Positions 31,202-39,310 of a stretch of 64,000 bases of DNA are shown here, one piece after another; positions within the stretch are counted from its first letter, which is position 1; the number at the start of each line of letters is the position of its first letter. The stretch is from a virus. Below the pieces are notes generated by a model. It was not told the DNA's origin. It was given only the letters and a program-made list of their open reading frames with translations, and made no database searches. The position numbers and the translations under genes were made by a program. The DNA lies in IMG/VR virus record IMGVR_UViG_3300020156_000448, positions 1-64,000 of that record. One strand, given 5' to 3'.

Positions 31202-31768
31202 TTAGGTGTCTGATCCCACACCAAAGACATCAAAGAAGTCTGAATTTCCAAATCCGTAACCATAATGGTATCCGTATTGGCTGTCTTCATATCCGTATTC
31301 GTAACCGTACCCATAGGTCGGTTCAGGGTCGGGGTCGGGGTCGGGAAATATCTTCCAATCTGGCTTCTCGTAATCCCAATCTCTTACCTCGCAAAGCTCC
31401 ATAACTTTTTCATTAATGATCTCAATGGCTGTATAATAAATCTGAAATAGAATTGCTTCTCTTTGAGAAACGCTTAATGCTACTTCATCTTCATCAATAC
31501 CAAACTTTTCAAAAGAGCCGTATAACACATACATTAAGATGCTATTTAAGCTTGTATCAAAGTTATCCTTTGGATAGTTGCTTGCAACTAATTTAACTGC
31601 AAGTCTTTGCGCTACGGATAAATCGGTAACATTCTTTAAAATATTACCTAGTGCTCTAGCGTTAAAATCCACCATTGAAATAAACTGCATAGAAGTCTTA
31701 AAGGCATAGAAAATCTTACCTTCAGGACTATCGGGGTCGGCGGTTATAAAGCTGGAAATAAAAGGCAT
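31202..31768 (-). CDS. Uncharacterised helical protein with Gly/Tyr-rich tail
   Basis: A 188-residue protein. The first 135 residues are a helical domain (SMQFISMVDFNARALGNILK). Then comes a DPDPDPEP hinge, followed by about 30 residues almost entirely Tyr, Gly and Glu (YGYGYEYGYEDSQYGYHYGY). Such aromatic-Gly tails are typical of sticky or phase-separating low-complexity segments. One-base overlap with the gene upstream. Function unknown. Confidence 0.6.
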   Translation of the reverse strand: MPFISSFITADPDSPEGKIFYAFKTSMQFISMVDFNARALGNILKNVTDLSVAQRLAVKLVASNYPKDNFDTSLNSILMYVLYGSFEKFGIDEDEVALSVSQREAILFQIYYTAIEIINEKVMELCEVRDWDYEKPDWKIFPDPDPDPEPTYGYGYEYGYEDSQYGYHYGYGFGNSDFFDVFGVGSDT

Positions 31769-32097
31769 TATTCACCCTTTCTTTCCACTTTATCGAGAAT
31801 GATCTTTCCACCCTGTAAGTCAAGCTGCTTAAATCTGATATTTTCAAGACCAGATAGAGAAATTTTATCATTTACTAGTTCAGTTAGTTTAGAATCACGC
31901 TGACCAAAAAATTGAGCAGTGCGAAGAACTTCAAGAACGTGCTTTCCAATAAGCATCTGATAATGATTCATCTCATTATAAAGCTGACCATAAGCTCTGG
32001 ACTCTTCTTCTGTTAAATTAATAAAAGTCTGTTCAACTTCTGGAGCCTGTACAGCTTCCTCGACAATGTTTTCAATTTTGGTAGTTTTTTTCTTCAT
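31768..32097 (-). CDS. Uncharacterised small helical protein
   Basis: A 109-residue protein with a Lys/Glu N-terminus and a helical core (SRAYGQLYNEMNHYQMLIGK). A short strand pair follows at the C-terminus (IRFKQLDLQGGKIILDKVER). Coupled to the Gly/Tyr-rich gene downstream by a one-base overlap. Function unknown. Confidence 0.58.
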   Translation of the reverse strand: MKKKTTKIENIVEEAVQAPEVEQTFINLTEEESRAYGQLYNEMNHYQMLIGKHVLEVLRTAQFFGQRDSKLTELVNDKISLSGLENIRFKQLDLQGGKIILDKVERKGE

Positions 32098-32131
32098 TTT
32101 ACTTAATTCTCCATAGACTAAAGGTTATGTA

Positions 32132-32141
32132 TATAATATAC
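32132..32141 (-). promoter_or_regulatory. GTATATTATA box, candidate phage promoter
   Basis: Minus strand, 35-44 bases before the 109-residue gene; identical to the box at 31163-31172. Confidence 0.42.
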
Positions 32142-32154
32142 GCAACAAGATTTA

Positions 32155-32877
32155 TTAGGCAAGTTTTTTTAATTTTAAAACGTATTCTTTTTTTATTTCG
32201 GAGTCCATCTTTTGTAATCTTTTTTGAGTACGGATACCTATGTTGAAATCTACTAGTGCCATTTCTGGATTATCACATAAATTATTATACGCTATATGCA
32301 CTGCATCTAAGTCTTGAATATTATCCCAGTTCCATTCATCTAGGTACATATTTAAAATAAGAGTTAATTCTTCCTCATTAAACTCAGGAGTCTCGCCAAT
32401 TTTATTGGCTGTAGAAGACCACCTTTGCTCATGCCTCGCTATAAAATAAGATACTGCTGCTTCATACGGGTCTCTTTCTAGCAATATGAATATTGATTTT
32501 GGAAATAGATCAGACAATTTATCTTTTGTCTCTTGGCTAGACAGACTTCCATAAACCTTATTAAATTGCGACTTATGAACTATCGCTACTGATCCAGGCT
32601 TCCAGACTCTTGCGAGCTTACTTTCTAGCATTTTTATATGCTTTGAGGGATAACCCATATTTTCTGATAATTTTAATGCAGAATAATACTTAAACTTATC
32701 ATGTTTAAAATAGCTCATGATATGATTTTCGAAATAATCTCTTTCATCTTGTGGAATAATAGAGCTATATGTTCGTAAAATCTCATCATGCTTGACATAG
32801 CCGTTTGCTACAAAGATTTCATGAAGCAAATGAGTGCCACATCTAAAATTTGATAAGATCACAACTGATTGCAGCAT
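32155..32877 (-). CDS. Sulfotransferase-like protein (a)
   Basis: A 240-residue product from MLQSVVILSN (AAGG six bases before the ATG). Near the N-terminus ILSNFRCGTHLLHEIF matches the PAPS 5'-phosphosulfate loop of sulfotransferases (S-x-R-S/C-G-T), and FILLERDPYEAAVSYF near 132-147 matches the 3'-phosphate-binding block (RDP...S). These enzymes move sulfate from PAPS to hydroxyl or amino groups on sugars or proteins. The upstream neighbour is a paralogue of the same length, and both follow the tail-fibre genes, so fibre or host-surface modification is a reasonable guess. Confidence 0.72.
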   Translation of the reverse strand: MLQSVVILSNFRCGTHLLHEIFVANGYVKHDEILRTYSSIIPQDERDYFENHIMSYFKHDKFKYYSALKLSENMGYPSKHIKMLESKLARVWKPGSVAIVHKSQFNKVYGSLSSQETKDKLSDLFPKSIFILLERDPYEAAVSYFIARHEQRWSSTANKIGETPEFNEEELTLILNMYLDEWNWDNIQDLDAVHIAYNNLCDNPEMALVDFNIGIRTQKRLQKMDSEIKKEYVLKLKKLA

Positions 32878-32878
32878 C

Positions 32879-33601
32879 TTAAGCCTTGCCACCTTTGTTT
32901 TTCTTTTCAGTCTTAAATCTTTGTATATATTCGTCTTTTAAAGGGTCGATCTGCTTTTCTACTTGATTTTGCTCAAATAAAGAAAGTCCTAGTCGTGCCA
33001 TAACGTCTTCAGGATTAATTAATAATTCCGAATAGTCAACTACATGGTCCGCTAATTCTTGAGACCAAAGCCAATCACCTTCATATTTAGATACCCATTT
33101 TTGAATTTCCTTCTCATTATATATAGGGGGTTCTTGACGACGCTTTGCCTGATGAGAAAAAAAGCTACGTTCATGACGAGCAAAAAACCATGAGACAGCA
33201 GCTTCGACAGGATCGCGGGTGAGAAGAATAAAAGTAGTATTAGGGAATAGCTCCTTAAGCTTAGCGAGTTCAGCTTCTGGACTAAGTTTTCCGTATAGCA
33301 ACCGACTTTGTATACGATGAAGAATTCCAACCGATCTAGGCTTCCAGACTTCCTGAACCTTTGCTTGCCTATGTTGACGGACGCCTAACTCAACCAGTTT
33401 TTCTTGAATTTGTTCAAAATTCAATCCAGCTTTACGTCCATTTCTGGCGGCTGCTCTTACCTCTTTTCTAACTTCAGGAGACAACAATCGCTGTATTTTG
33501 CCCGTAAACTCATCTTGCATCGTATAACCATTTGCGGCAATAAGTGCATGAAGATAATGAGTGCCACATCTAAAATTTGATAAAATTAAAAAGTTTTCCA
33601 T
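32879..33601 (-). CDS. Sulfotransferase-like protein (b)
   Basis: A 240-residue paralogue of the preceding entry, with the same blocks: LILSNFRCGTHYLHALIAAN at the N-terminus, VWKPRSVGILHRIQSRLLYG in the middle and FILLTRDPVEAAVSWFFARH. The C-terminus is Lys-rich. Its start overlaps the last base of the third fibre gene, showing co-expression with the fibres. Confidence 0.72.
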   Translation of the reverse strand: MENFLILSNFRCGTHYLHALIAANGYTMQDEFTGKIQRLLSPEVRKEVRAAARNGRKAGLNFEQIQEKLVELGVRQHRQAKVQEVWKPRSVGILHRIQSRLLYGKLSPEAELAKLKELFPNTTFILLTRDPVEAAVSWFFARHERSFFSHQAKRRQEPPIYNEKEIQKWVSKYEGDWLWSQELADHVVDYSELLINPEDVMARLGLSLFEQNQVEKQIDPLKDEYIQRFKTEKKNKGGKA

Positions 33602-36408
33602 TATGGATACACCTCGATTAGTCCTAATGCTTCTAAAGCTGCAAGTAAATCTTCCAGAACATCCATAACCTGTAAAGCTGACACACTTGAATATGTTCCG
33701 TAATGATTAACAACCTGTTGCTTGGTAACGGGAGTAGCGCCATAAAATCCTACGCTACTGCCAGATGTTCCAATTCTAGCAGAGCCGTTTACATCTAGTG
33801 TATATGATGGTGAATCAGTACCAATGCCTGTATTACCGTTTTTCATAACCAATGATGTGGGAGCAAAGTTAGTTGTTACAGATGGTGAAGAATAAGCCGT
33901 ATTGGTTGGAGTGATCGTAGTATTTTTAGTGTCTCCTCCAACCATAACTGTGATATGTGCAGTTCCCGCTGTTACTCCTGAAATACGACGAATACGAAAG
34001 TAAGCAGTTGCTAAATTGATTCTAACATCTATTTCAGCATCGTTTCCCGCGTAAGCACCTGTTGTTGATATTGGTAAGCACTTATGCCAAACGCCACTGG
34101 TCCCATTGTATTGAACAGGAACAATATATCTCTTAGATTGAGCAAAAGATGCTGAGTGAGTAGTGTACCAAATTTCAACATTGCTTGAGAAATCCGTATT
34201 TGTTACAGAGCAAAATTCTATAGCGTTAGTTCCTGATGGAACAGTTACTGAGAATGCTTTAGTGAGGAAGTTAGATGCTTTAATTTCTCCATCTGCCCAA
34301 ATAGAATAATGCCCAGTGCCAGGATCATCTACCTTGATTCCATAGCAAACATCTGCTAGGGTAGGAGAGATAACATTAAGAGCAGTTGCCTTAGCTACTG
34401 CTTCATTAGTAGGATAACCTGAGTTATAAGCATAAAAATCATCATCATTTAACTCAACCTGCATACCAATCAGATCAATATCACTGAGATAGTAGTAGTA
34501 TTGAGCCTGAGTATCAATCTTGAATTCTGCTCCTATTTGGATATGATCTCCATAAATAGAATTATAATTACCTTGATCTAAGTTTATAAGGGGATTGTAT
34601 TTAAGACCTGAGCTTAAATTTCCCGTTTCACTTGTCTTTATTAGAAATTCACCGTTTGCAGCACTTAATCCGCCGTTACCCATGTAAATCATGCCATTTG
34701 AGTTAGTATTTAAATGCAATGTAGACGCATCAATTTTCAATGGATTTCCGTATCCCCAAGTAACCAAGTTAGCTACAGCACTAGAAGCTGTAGCATGATA
34801 ATCCCATCTAAACTGTAATTGTCTTTGATTGGATTGTCCTACACCCAAACAGGAACTTGCTGATGTATGTCCGATGATTACAGTAGATGATCCTGTTCCT
34901 GTAGTCATACCAATATTTCCTAAATCATAACCAAATGCAGCAACATATGTAGGAGCAGGGTAAGTAGAGCCTACACCTAATGATGGCATTCTTTGAGGAC
35001 CGTTCGTAAAGGTATTGGCGGAATTTAATATTGCAACACCAGTTAAGCCTGTACCGCTTCCAACAAATGATGGAGCATGCACATCATTGGCAAACATCCA
35101 AGCATCATTATATACATCATCAAAATAAAAAGAACCGGCTAAGCCGCCATAAAAAAATCCGTTAGAAGATGTTATATCAATTCCAGTAATGCTTCCGCTT
35201 GAGATAATGCTAGTTGTTGTTAAAGTCCCTGTGCGTACCGCGCCGCCGAACCATCCTGAATAGTTGTTTGTTCCTATAGTCGGAGCAGCAACATATATAC
35301 CATACACATTTGTTATTGTCCCTGAGCCAGATTTTGCTGGAGCATTGATTAATATACCATAGGCATTTGTCATCGTTCCAAAAGATAGCGAAGCGTCTAT
35401 ATTTACCTCTAAGCCAGTTAGTAATGAAGGATATAATTGAGTTCCCCAGATTTTAATGTCATGATCTACTTCAAAAGGTGCGCCAGCAAGCCAAAACCCG
35501 CTACTGCTATACACTAAACGCTGGTTATCTGTAAAATCCAAGCTAACACTTAGAGCAAATCCGTCATCGCTATTTAATCTAAAGGAGTTGGATGTAGTTC
35601 CTGCATGATCATGAGCTGGAAGATCAGAAGCTTGTATTCCAGAAAATCCAGCCGCTGTAACTATCCCTGAAGTATTAAAATTACCAGTGGTATGATTTAA
35701 ATAAGCTTTTAACGTGTTTCCAGAATCTTGACCTGACCACCATTGAGTATGTAGATCAAATCCAGCACCTAAATAAGTATTTTTTCCAAAGTCAAACGTA
35801 CATTCGGCATCGTATGGAGCGCCAAAGTTTCTATTTAAATCAAATTCTAAAGTGGTTGCATTTGCGTTTATATCAGTGGTGTGCAGCAAACCTGTAATTT
35901 CTACATCAGAATCAATTTGAGTCAAACCCACACCAGTAGGCGATATAGTAATTCTATTACCGAATGAAGTTTCGTTAATAACAAATGATGTCCCTGAGCC
36001 TATTAGTCTCCATTGTTTATTACTGGAAGCGGTGTTTGTCAAATTTATTGTTGGAGTTGCTGCCTGAACCGTTAGTGCCCCACTTAATGTTGTGGCAGCA
36101 GCAGATAGAGAACCAGGAATAGATACGGACTGAGAAGATGTAGCGATTGTAACTGTGCTAGCTGAAAACGCGACTACAGGCACGTTTCCACTACCCATAT
36201 AGATCGTGCCTGAGCCGAGAGTATTTGCATTAATTTTAAATGAGCTATTGGTCGTTCCAGTAATATTTGTCAACCCAGCATTAATTTCCAAATCACCGCC
36301 AGTAATAGAAATATTTCTTGAAGGAGAGTCACCTCCTGCAATAGTATAGCCATCTGCGTTATTTGTATATACTAGATTTTGCCCAACGGCATTTTGTTTA
36401 GAAGCCAT
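33601..36408 (-). CDS. Tail-fibre-like protein 3
   Basis: A 935-residue protein. The N-terminus (MASKQNAVGQNLVYTNNADG, then YTIAGGDSPSRNISITGGDL) matches the start of the next fibre gene. It is made of Gly/Ser/Thr-rich beta repeats. The C-terminus differs from the other two: a GIGTDSPSYTLDVNGSARIG stretch typical of fibre or chaperone-head regions, SVGFYGATPVTKQ, and a final helical segment (VMDVLEDLLAALEALG) suitable for trimerisation. Probably a receptor-binding or side-fibre component. Confidence 0.78.
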   Translation of the reverse strand: MASKQNAVGQNLVYTNNADGYTIAGGDSPSRNISITGGDLEINAGLTNITGTTNSSFKINANTLGSGTIYMGSGNVPVVAFSASTVTIATSSQSVSIPGSLSAAATTLSGALTVQAATPTINLTNTASSNKQWRLIGSGTSFVINETSFGNRITISPTGVGLTQIDSDVEITGLLHTTDINANATTLEFDLNRNFGAPYDAECTFDFGKNTYLGAGFDLHTQWWSGQDSGNTLKAYLNHTTGNFNTSGIVTAAGFSGIQASDLPAHDHAGTTSNSFRLNSDDGFALSVSLDFTDNQRLVYSSSGFWLAGAPFEVDHDIKIWGTQLYPSLLTGLEVNIDASLSFGTMTNAYGILINAPAKSGSGTITNVYGIYVAAPTIGTNNYSGWFGGAVRTGTLTTTSIISSGSITGIDITSSNGFFYGGLAGSFYFDDVYNDAWMFANDVHAPSFVGSGTGLTGVAILNSANTFTNGPQRMPSLGVGSTYPAPTYVAAFGYDLGNIGMTTGTGSSTVIIGHTSASSCLGVGQSNQRQLQFRWDYHATASSAVANLVTWGYGNPLKIDASTLHLNTNSNGMIYMGNGGLSAANGEFLIKTSETGNLSSGLKYNPLINLDQGNYNSIYGDHIQIGAEFKIDTQAQYYYYLSDIDLIGMQVELNDDDFYAYNSGYPTNEAVAKATALNVISPTLADVCYGIKVDDPGTGHYSIWADGEIKASNFLTKAFSVTVPSGTNAIEFCSVTNTDFSSNVEIWYTTHSASFAQSKRYIVPVQYNGTSGVWHKCLPISTTGAYAGNDAEIDVRINLATAYFRIRRISGVTAGTAHITVMVGGDTKNTTITPTNTAYSSPSVTTNFAPTSLVMKNGNTGIGTDSPSYTLDVNGSARIGTSGSSVGFYGATPVTKQQVVNHYGTYSSVSALQVMDVLEDLLAALEALGLIEVYP

Positions 36409-36417
36409 ATTTCACTC

Positions 36418-39297
36418 TTATACGAAAGTTATGTTACCAACTGAGCTAACTACTTGCCAAATGGTGTTAGCTCCAATGCATGTTACTTCAACACAGTCTC
36501 TTTGATGAGTAGAAGCAATATAGCCTGTAGCTCCTGTTGTAGTGTTAGACTCGCCAAAATATATTACCTGTCCTGCGTTCTGAGCAAGCCTCCATCCACC
36601 CGTGCCTTTACCTACAATTTTAATTACGCTCCCAAAAGCTGCGGTGCTTGGCAATGTCACTGTTACTTGTGCAACGTTATTAGTCACATAGGCAGTGTTG
36701 ATAGATGCTGCTTGAGTAGTCCCTGTGACTTCGGTCCATGTATTGACCCAAGTCATGGTTTTATACTCTAAAGCGTTGCCTGCGCTGTTTACTCCAAGTA
36801 CTTGATTGGCAGAACCAATTGAAGTTAGTCCAGTGCCGCCCTTTGCAGTTGTTATTGTATCGCCTGACCAAGTTCCGAAGTAGGCGCTAGCTGTTACTTC
36901 TCCATCATTTACAGAAGCTGAGTTAATATTCACTGTCGTAGCATTAATGTTAACAATATCATCAGAGCCTGGAGCAATAGTTACAGTTCCAGTAGAATTT
37001 ACAGAAACAGACCCATTCGCTACACCTAAACTTAACGTGGCAATATTAGAATCTGAAGAATCAGAATTGATTGTAAATGTATTACTTGGCGTTCCTGAAA
37101 TATTAGGAGCATCAGACCAAGTTGGAACGCCCGAAGAGACTGTCAGAACTTGCCCTGTTGTTCCAATCGCTCTTTTTGCTAATGTATTTGACCCAGATGC
37201 ATATAATAGATCACCTGTTGTCCATGTTGTCTGGTTTGTTCCACCATATGTAGGTCCAATAGCTGTACCATTCCAAGTTCCGTTTGTAACTACACCTGCA
37301 TTGATCTCAAAAGGATTAGAAGCATCATAAAAAAGAAATTTGCCATATGATGTTCCATTATGTTGATAAAAATTCATGGAGTTTGTAATTTGATCGCTTG
37401 TAATCTGAGCGCCATCAGTGCCGAATTCTAATTCAATTATAGAAGCAGCATTTCCAGAATCGATTGTAAATTTAGAGTTGGTTGTTCCTGTGATTCCAGT
37501 GGGGGTAGCAGGCGCAGCCCAAGTTGGAACGCCTCCAGAGACTGTCAGAACATCGCCAGAACTTCCTATTGCTCTCTTAGAGAGAGTATTAGAAGCAGAT
37601 GCATATAATAGATCACCTGTTGTCCATGTTGTCTGGTTTGTTCCACCATATGTAGGTCCAATAGCTGTACCATTCCAAGTACTGCCTGATCCTGCTGTTA
37701 ATGTAGCTGTGTGAGAAAGCTCGATTCTAGAAGTGGAAAAATTCCATCTGACATAATGAGTTGCGGCATTACCAAATAACAAAGTAGCAGTCTCCGAAGC
37801 AGGAGCGCCATCAGAGTTAATAGCGAAGCTCGCGCCTGTGGTTCCAGTATCTGCGCCTGGGCTATGGCTACTAATGCTTATGGAGTTTGCACCGTGAGTA
37901 ACAGTGGTTCCCCCTGAGCCGCTGACTGTTTTGTATTCTGGAGCAGTTGCTCCAGAATTCATTCCAATAACTTGATTGGCAGTTCCTTTCGCAAGCTTCG
38001 AGAGCGCTGTTCCTGAAGCATAATATAATATATCACCAGCCGTATAGGAAGTTACTCCCGTGCCGCCGTAGCCTGTCTTGACTGATGTTGCCTGCCAAGT
38101 ACCAGTTGCAACTGTCCCTAGCGTAGTTATATTGGTTGAACCAGCCCATGTAGATAAAGCTGTGTTTTCGACGTTTCCTAATCCTACATCTGATTTGGAA
38201 ACAGTAGACCAAGATGGAGCAGCAGAAACTGATCCAGTACCTGTCTGGCTTAAAAATTGTTTTGTCGTAGTTGTGTTACCTGCTAATTTAGCCAGAGTAT
38301 TAGAAGCTGACGAATATAAAAGATCACCAAGCGTGTAAGAGTTAATTCCAGTTCCGCCGTAGGTTGGTCCAACAGCACTGCCATTCCATGTTCCAGCCGT
38401 AATAGTTCCACCACTTAGAGTCAAGGAAGTAGTTCCATTCGTCAATGCCATGGAAGTAGTAGCGGTGATTGTCATTACATCGCCACTTGTATACGCAATG
38501 GAGCCGCCATGACCAAAGGCTAATGTTTCAGTAGCAGCATTTGCATCACTATCAATTGTAAACGTTGCTTGATCGGTCCCAGTATCAGTATTTTGAGCAT
38601 GACCGCCTGATAGAGTATGAGGAACCCATACACCTGATTGATACTTTAGTACCTGACCATCTAATACTCCAGAGACGCTAACATCACTTATCTCTTCCAA
38701 AGTTAAATCAACGTAAGCGCCATCAATTGTACCACCGTTCCACACACATCCAGAACCCATAGTTTTATTGCTTAAGCTTTGAGTTGAAGAGATATTCACA
38801 AGCTCTATTTCCGAACCGACAACGCCAGCTTTCCATACATCAGAAGCTTCGTCCCAAAGAAGAGATGCATTTATTATTGAACCGCGCTCTACCTCGATAC
38901 CGCCATTTTCTGAAGGTGTTCCCCCAGCATAGTTACTATTAAGAACGATTATATTATCTGCTAGGTTAATTGTTTCTGTATTAACTGTAGTTGTAGTTCC
39001 ATTTACAGTTAGATTACCTGCAATTATTACAGTATGAGAAGAAGTTCCAATTGTTAAATCAGTTCCAGATAAAGCCATACCAACTTCATCATCAAAATAA
39101 AGAATACCACCTGTTCCGCCACTATTAATAGAATAAGAATCTGCGGATGTTCCAGTAAGATTAGATACTAGTGATGAAAAACTTACACTACTACCTGTAA
39201 TGGTAATAGTTCTAGTTGAATTGCCACCTGAAATGGTATAACCATCTGTCTCATTAGTGTAGACAAGATTTTTACCTATAACGTTTTGTGTAGCCAT
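36418..39297 (-). CDS. Tail-fibre-like protein 2 with repeated modules
   Basis: A 959-residue protein. The N-terminal part has GNLTVNGTTTTVNTETINL followed by ADNIIVLNSN and GGIEVERG, a fibre signature also present in fibre 1. The middle contains five YGGT...GDLLY...PTW-type modules of about 45-70 residues, two nearly identical even in DNA (85 bases exact). The C-terminal 70 residues (IKIVGKGTGGWRLAQNAGQV, then IYFGESNTTTGATGYIASTH) are shared with fibre 1 and likely form the receptor-binding tip. Module repetition should allow length change by recombination. Confidence 0.8.
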   Translation of the reverse strand: MATQNVIGKNLVYTNETDGYTISGGNSTRTITITGSSVSFSSLVSNLTGTSADSYSINSGGTGGILYFDDEVGMALSGTDLTIGTSSHTVIIAGNLTVNGTTTTVNTETINLADNIIVLNSNYAGGTPSENGGIEVERGSIINASLLWDEASDVWKAGVVGSEIELVNISSTQSLSNKTMGSGCVWNGGTIDGAYVDLTLEEISDVSVSGVLDGQVLKYQSGVWVPHTLSGGHAQNTDTGTDQATFTIDSDANAATETLAFGHGGSIAYTSGDVMTITATTSMALTNGTTSLTLSGGTITAGTWNGSAVGPTYGGTGINSYTLGDLLYSSASNTLAKLAGNTTTTKQFLSQTGTGSVSAAPSWSTVSKSDVGLGNVENTALSTWAGSTNITTLGTVATGTWQATSVKTGYGGTGVTSYTAGDILYYASGTALSKLAKGTANQVIGMNSGATAPEYKTVSGSGGTTVTHGANSISISSHSPGADTGTTGASFAINSDGAPASETATLLFGNAATHYVRWNFSTSRIELSHTATLTAGSGSTWNGTAIGPTYGGTNQTTWTTGDLLYASASNTLSKRAIGSSGDVLTVSGGVPTWAAPATPTGITGTTNSKFTIDSGNAASIIELEFGTDGAQITSDQITNSMNFYQHNGTSYGKFLFYDASNPFEINAGVVTNGTWNGTAIGPTYGGTNQTTWTTGDLLYASGSNTLAKRAIGTTGQVLTVSSGVPTWSDAPNISGTPSNTFTINSDSSDSNIATLSLGVANGSVSVNSTGTVTIAPGSDDIVNINATTVNINSASVNDGEVTASAYFGTWSGDTITTAKGGTGLTSIGSANQVLGVNSAGNALEYKTMTWVNTWTEVTGTTQAASINTAYVTNNVAQVTVTLPSTAAFGSVIKIVGKGTGGWRLAQNAGQVIYFGESNTTTGATGYIASTHQRDCVEVTCIGANTIWQVVSSVGNITFV
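37194..37680. repeat. 85-base exact direct repeat inside fibre 2
   Basis: Bases 37194-37278 and 37596-37680 are identical by eye over 85 positions, 402 bases apart and in frame. Recombination between them would remove 134 codons without a frameshift. Confidence 0.9.
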
Positions 39298-39310
39298 TTA
39301 TCACCCCTTG

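Noticed and set aside
36947-37714. Several plus-strand open frames opposite the fibre genes
   Set aside because: They arise from the repetitive Gly/Ser/Thr codons read in reverse (Val/Pro-rich products repeating with the fibre modules).
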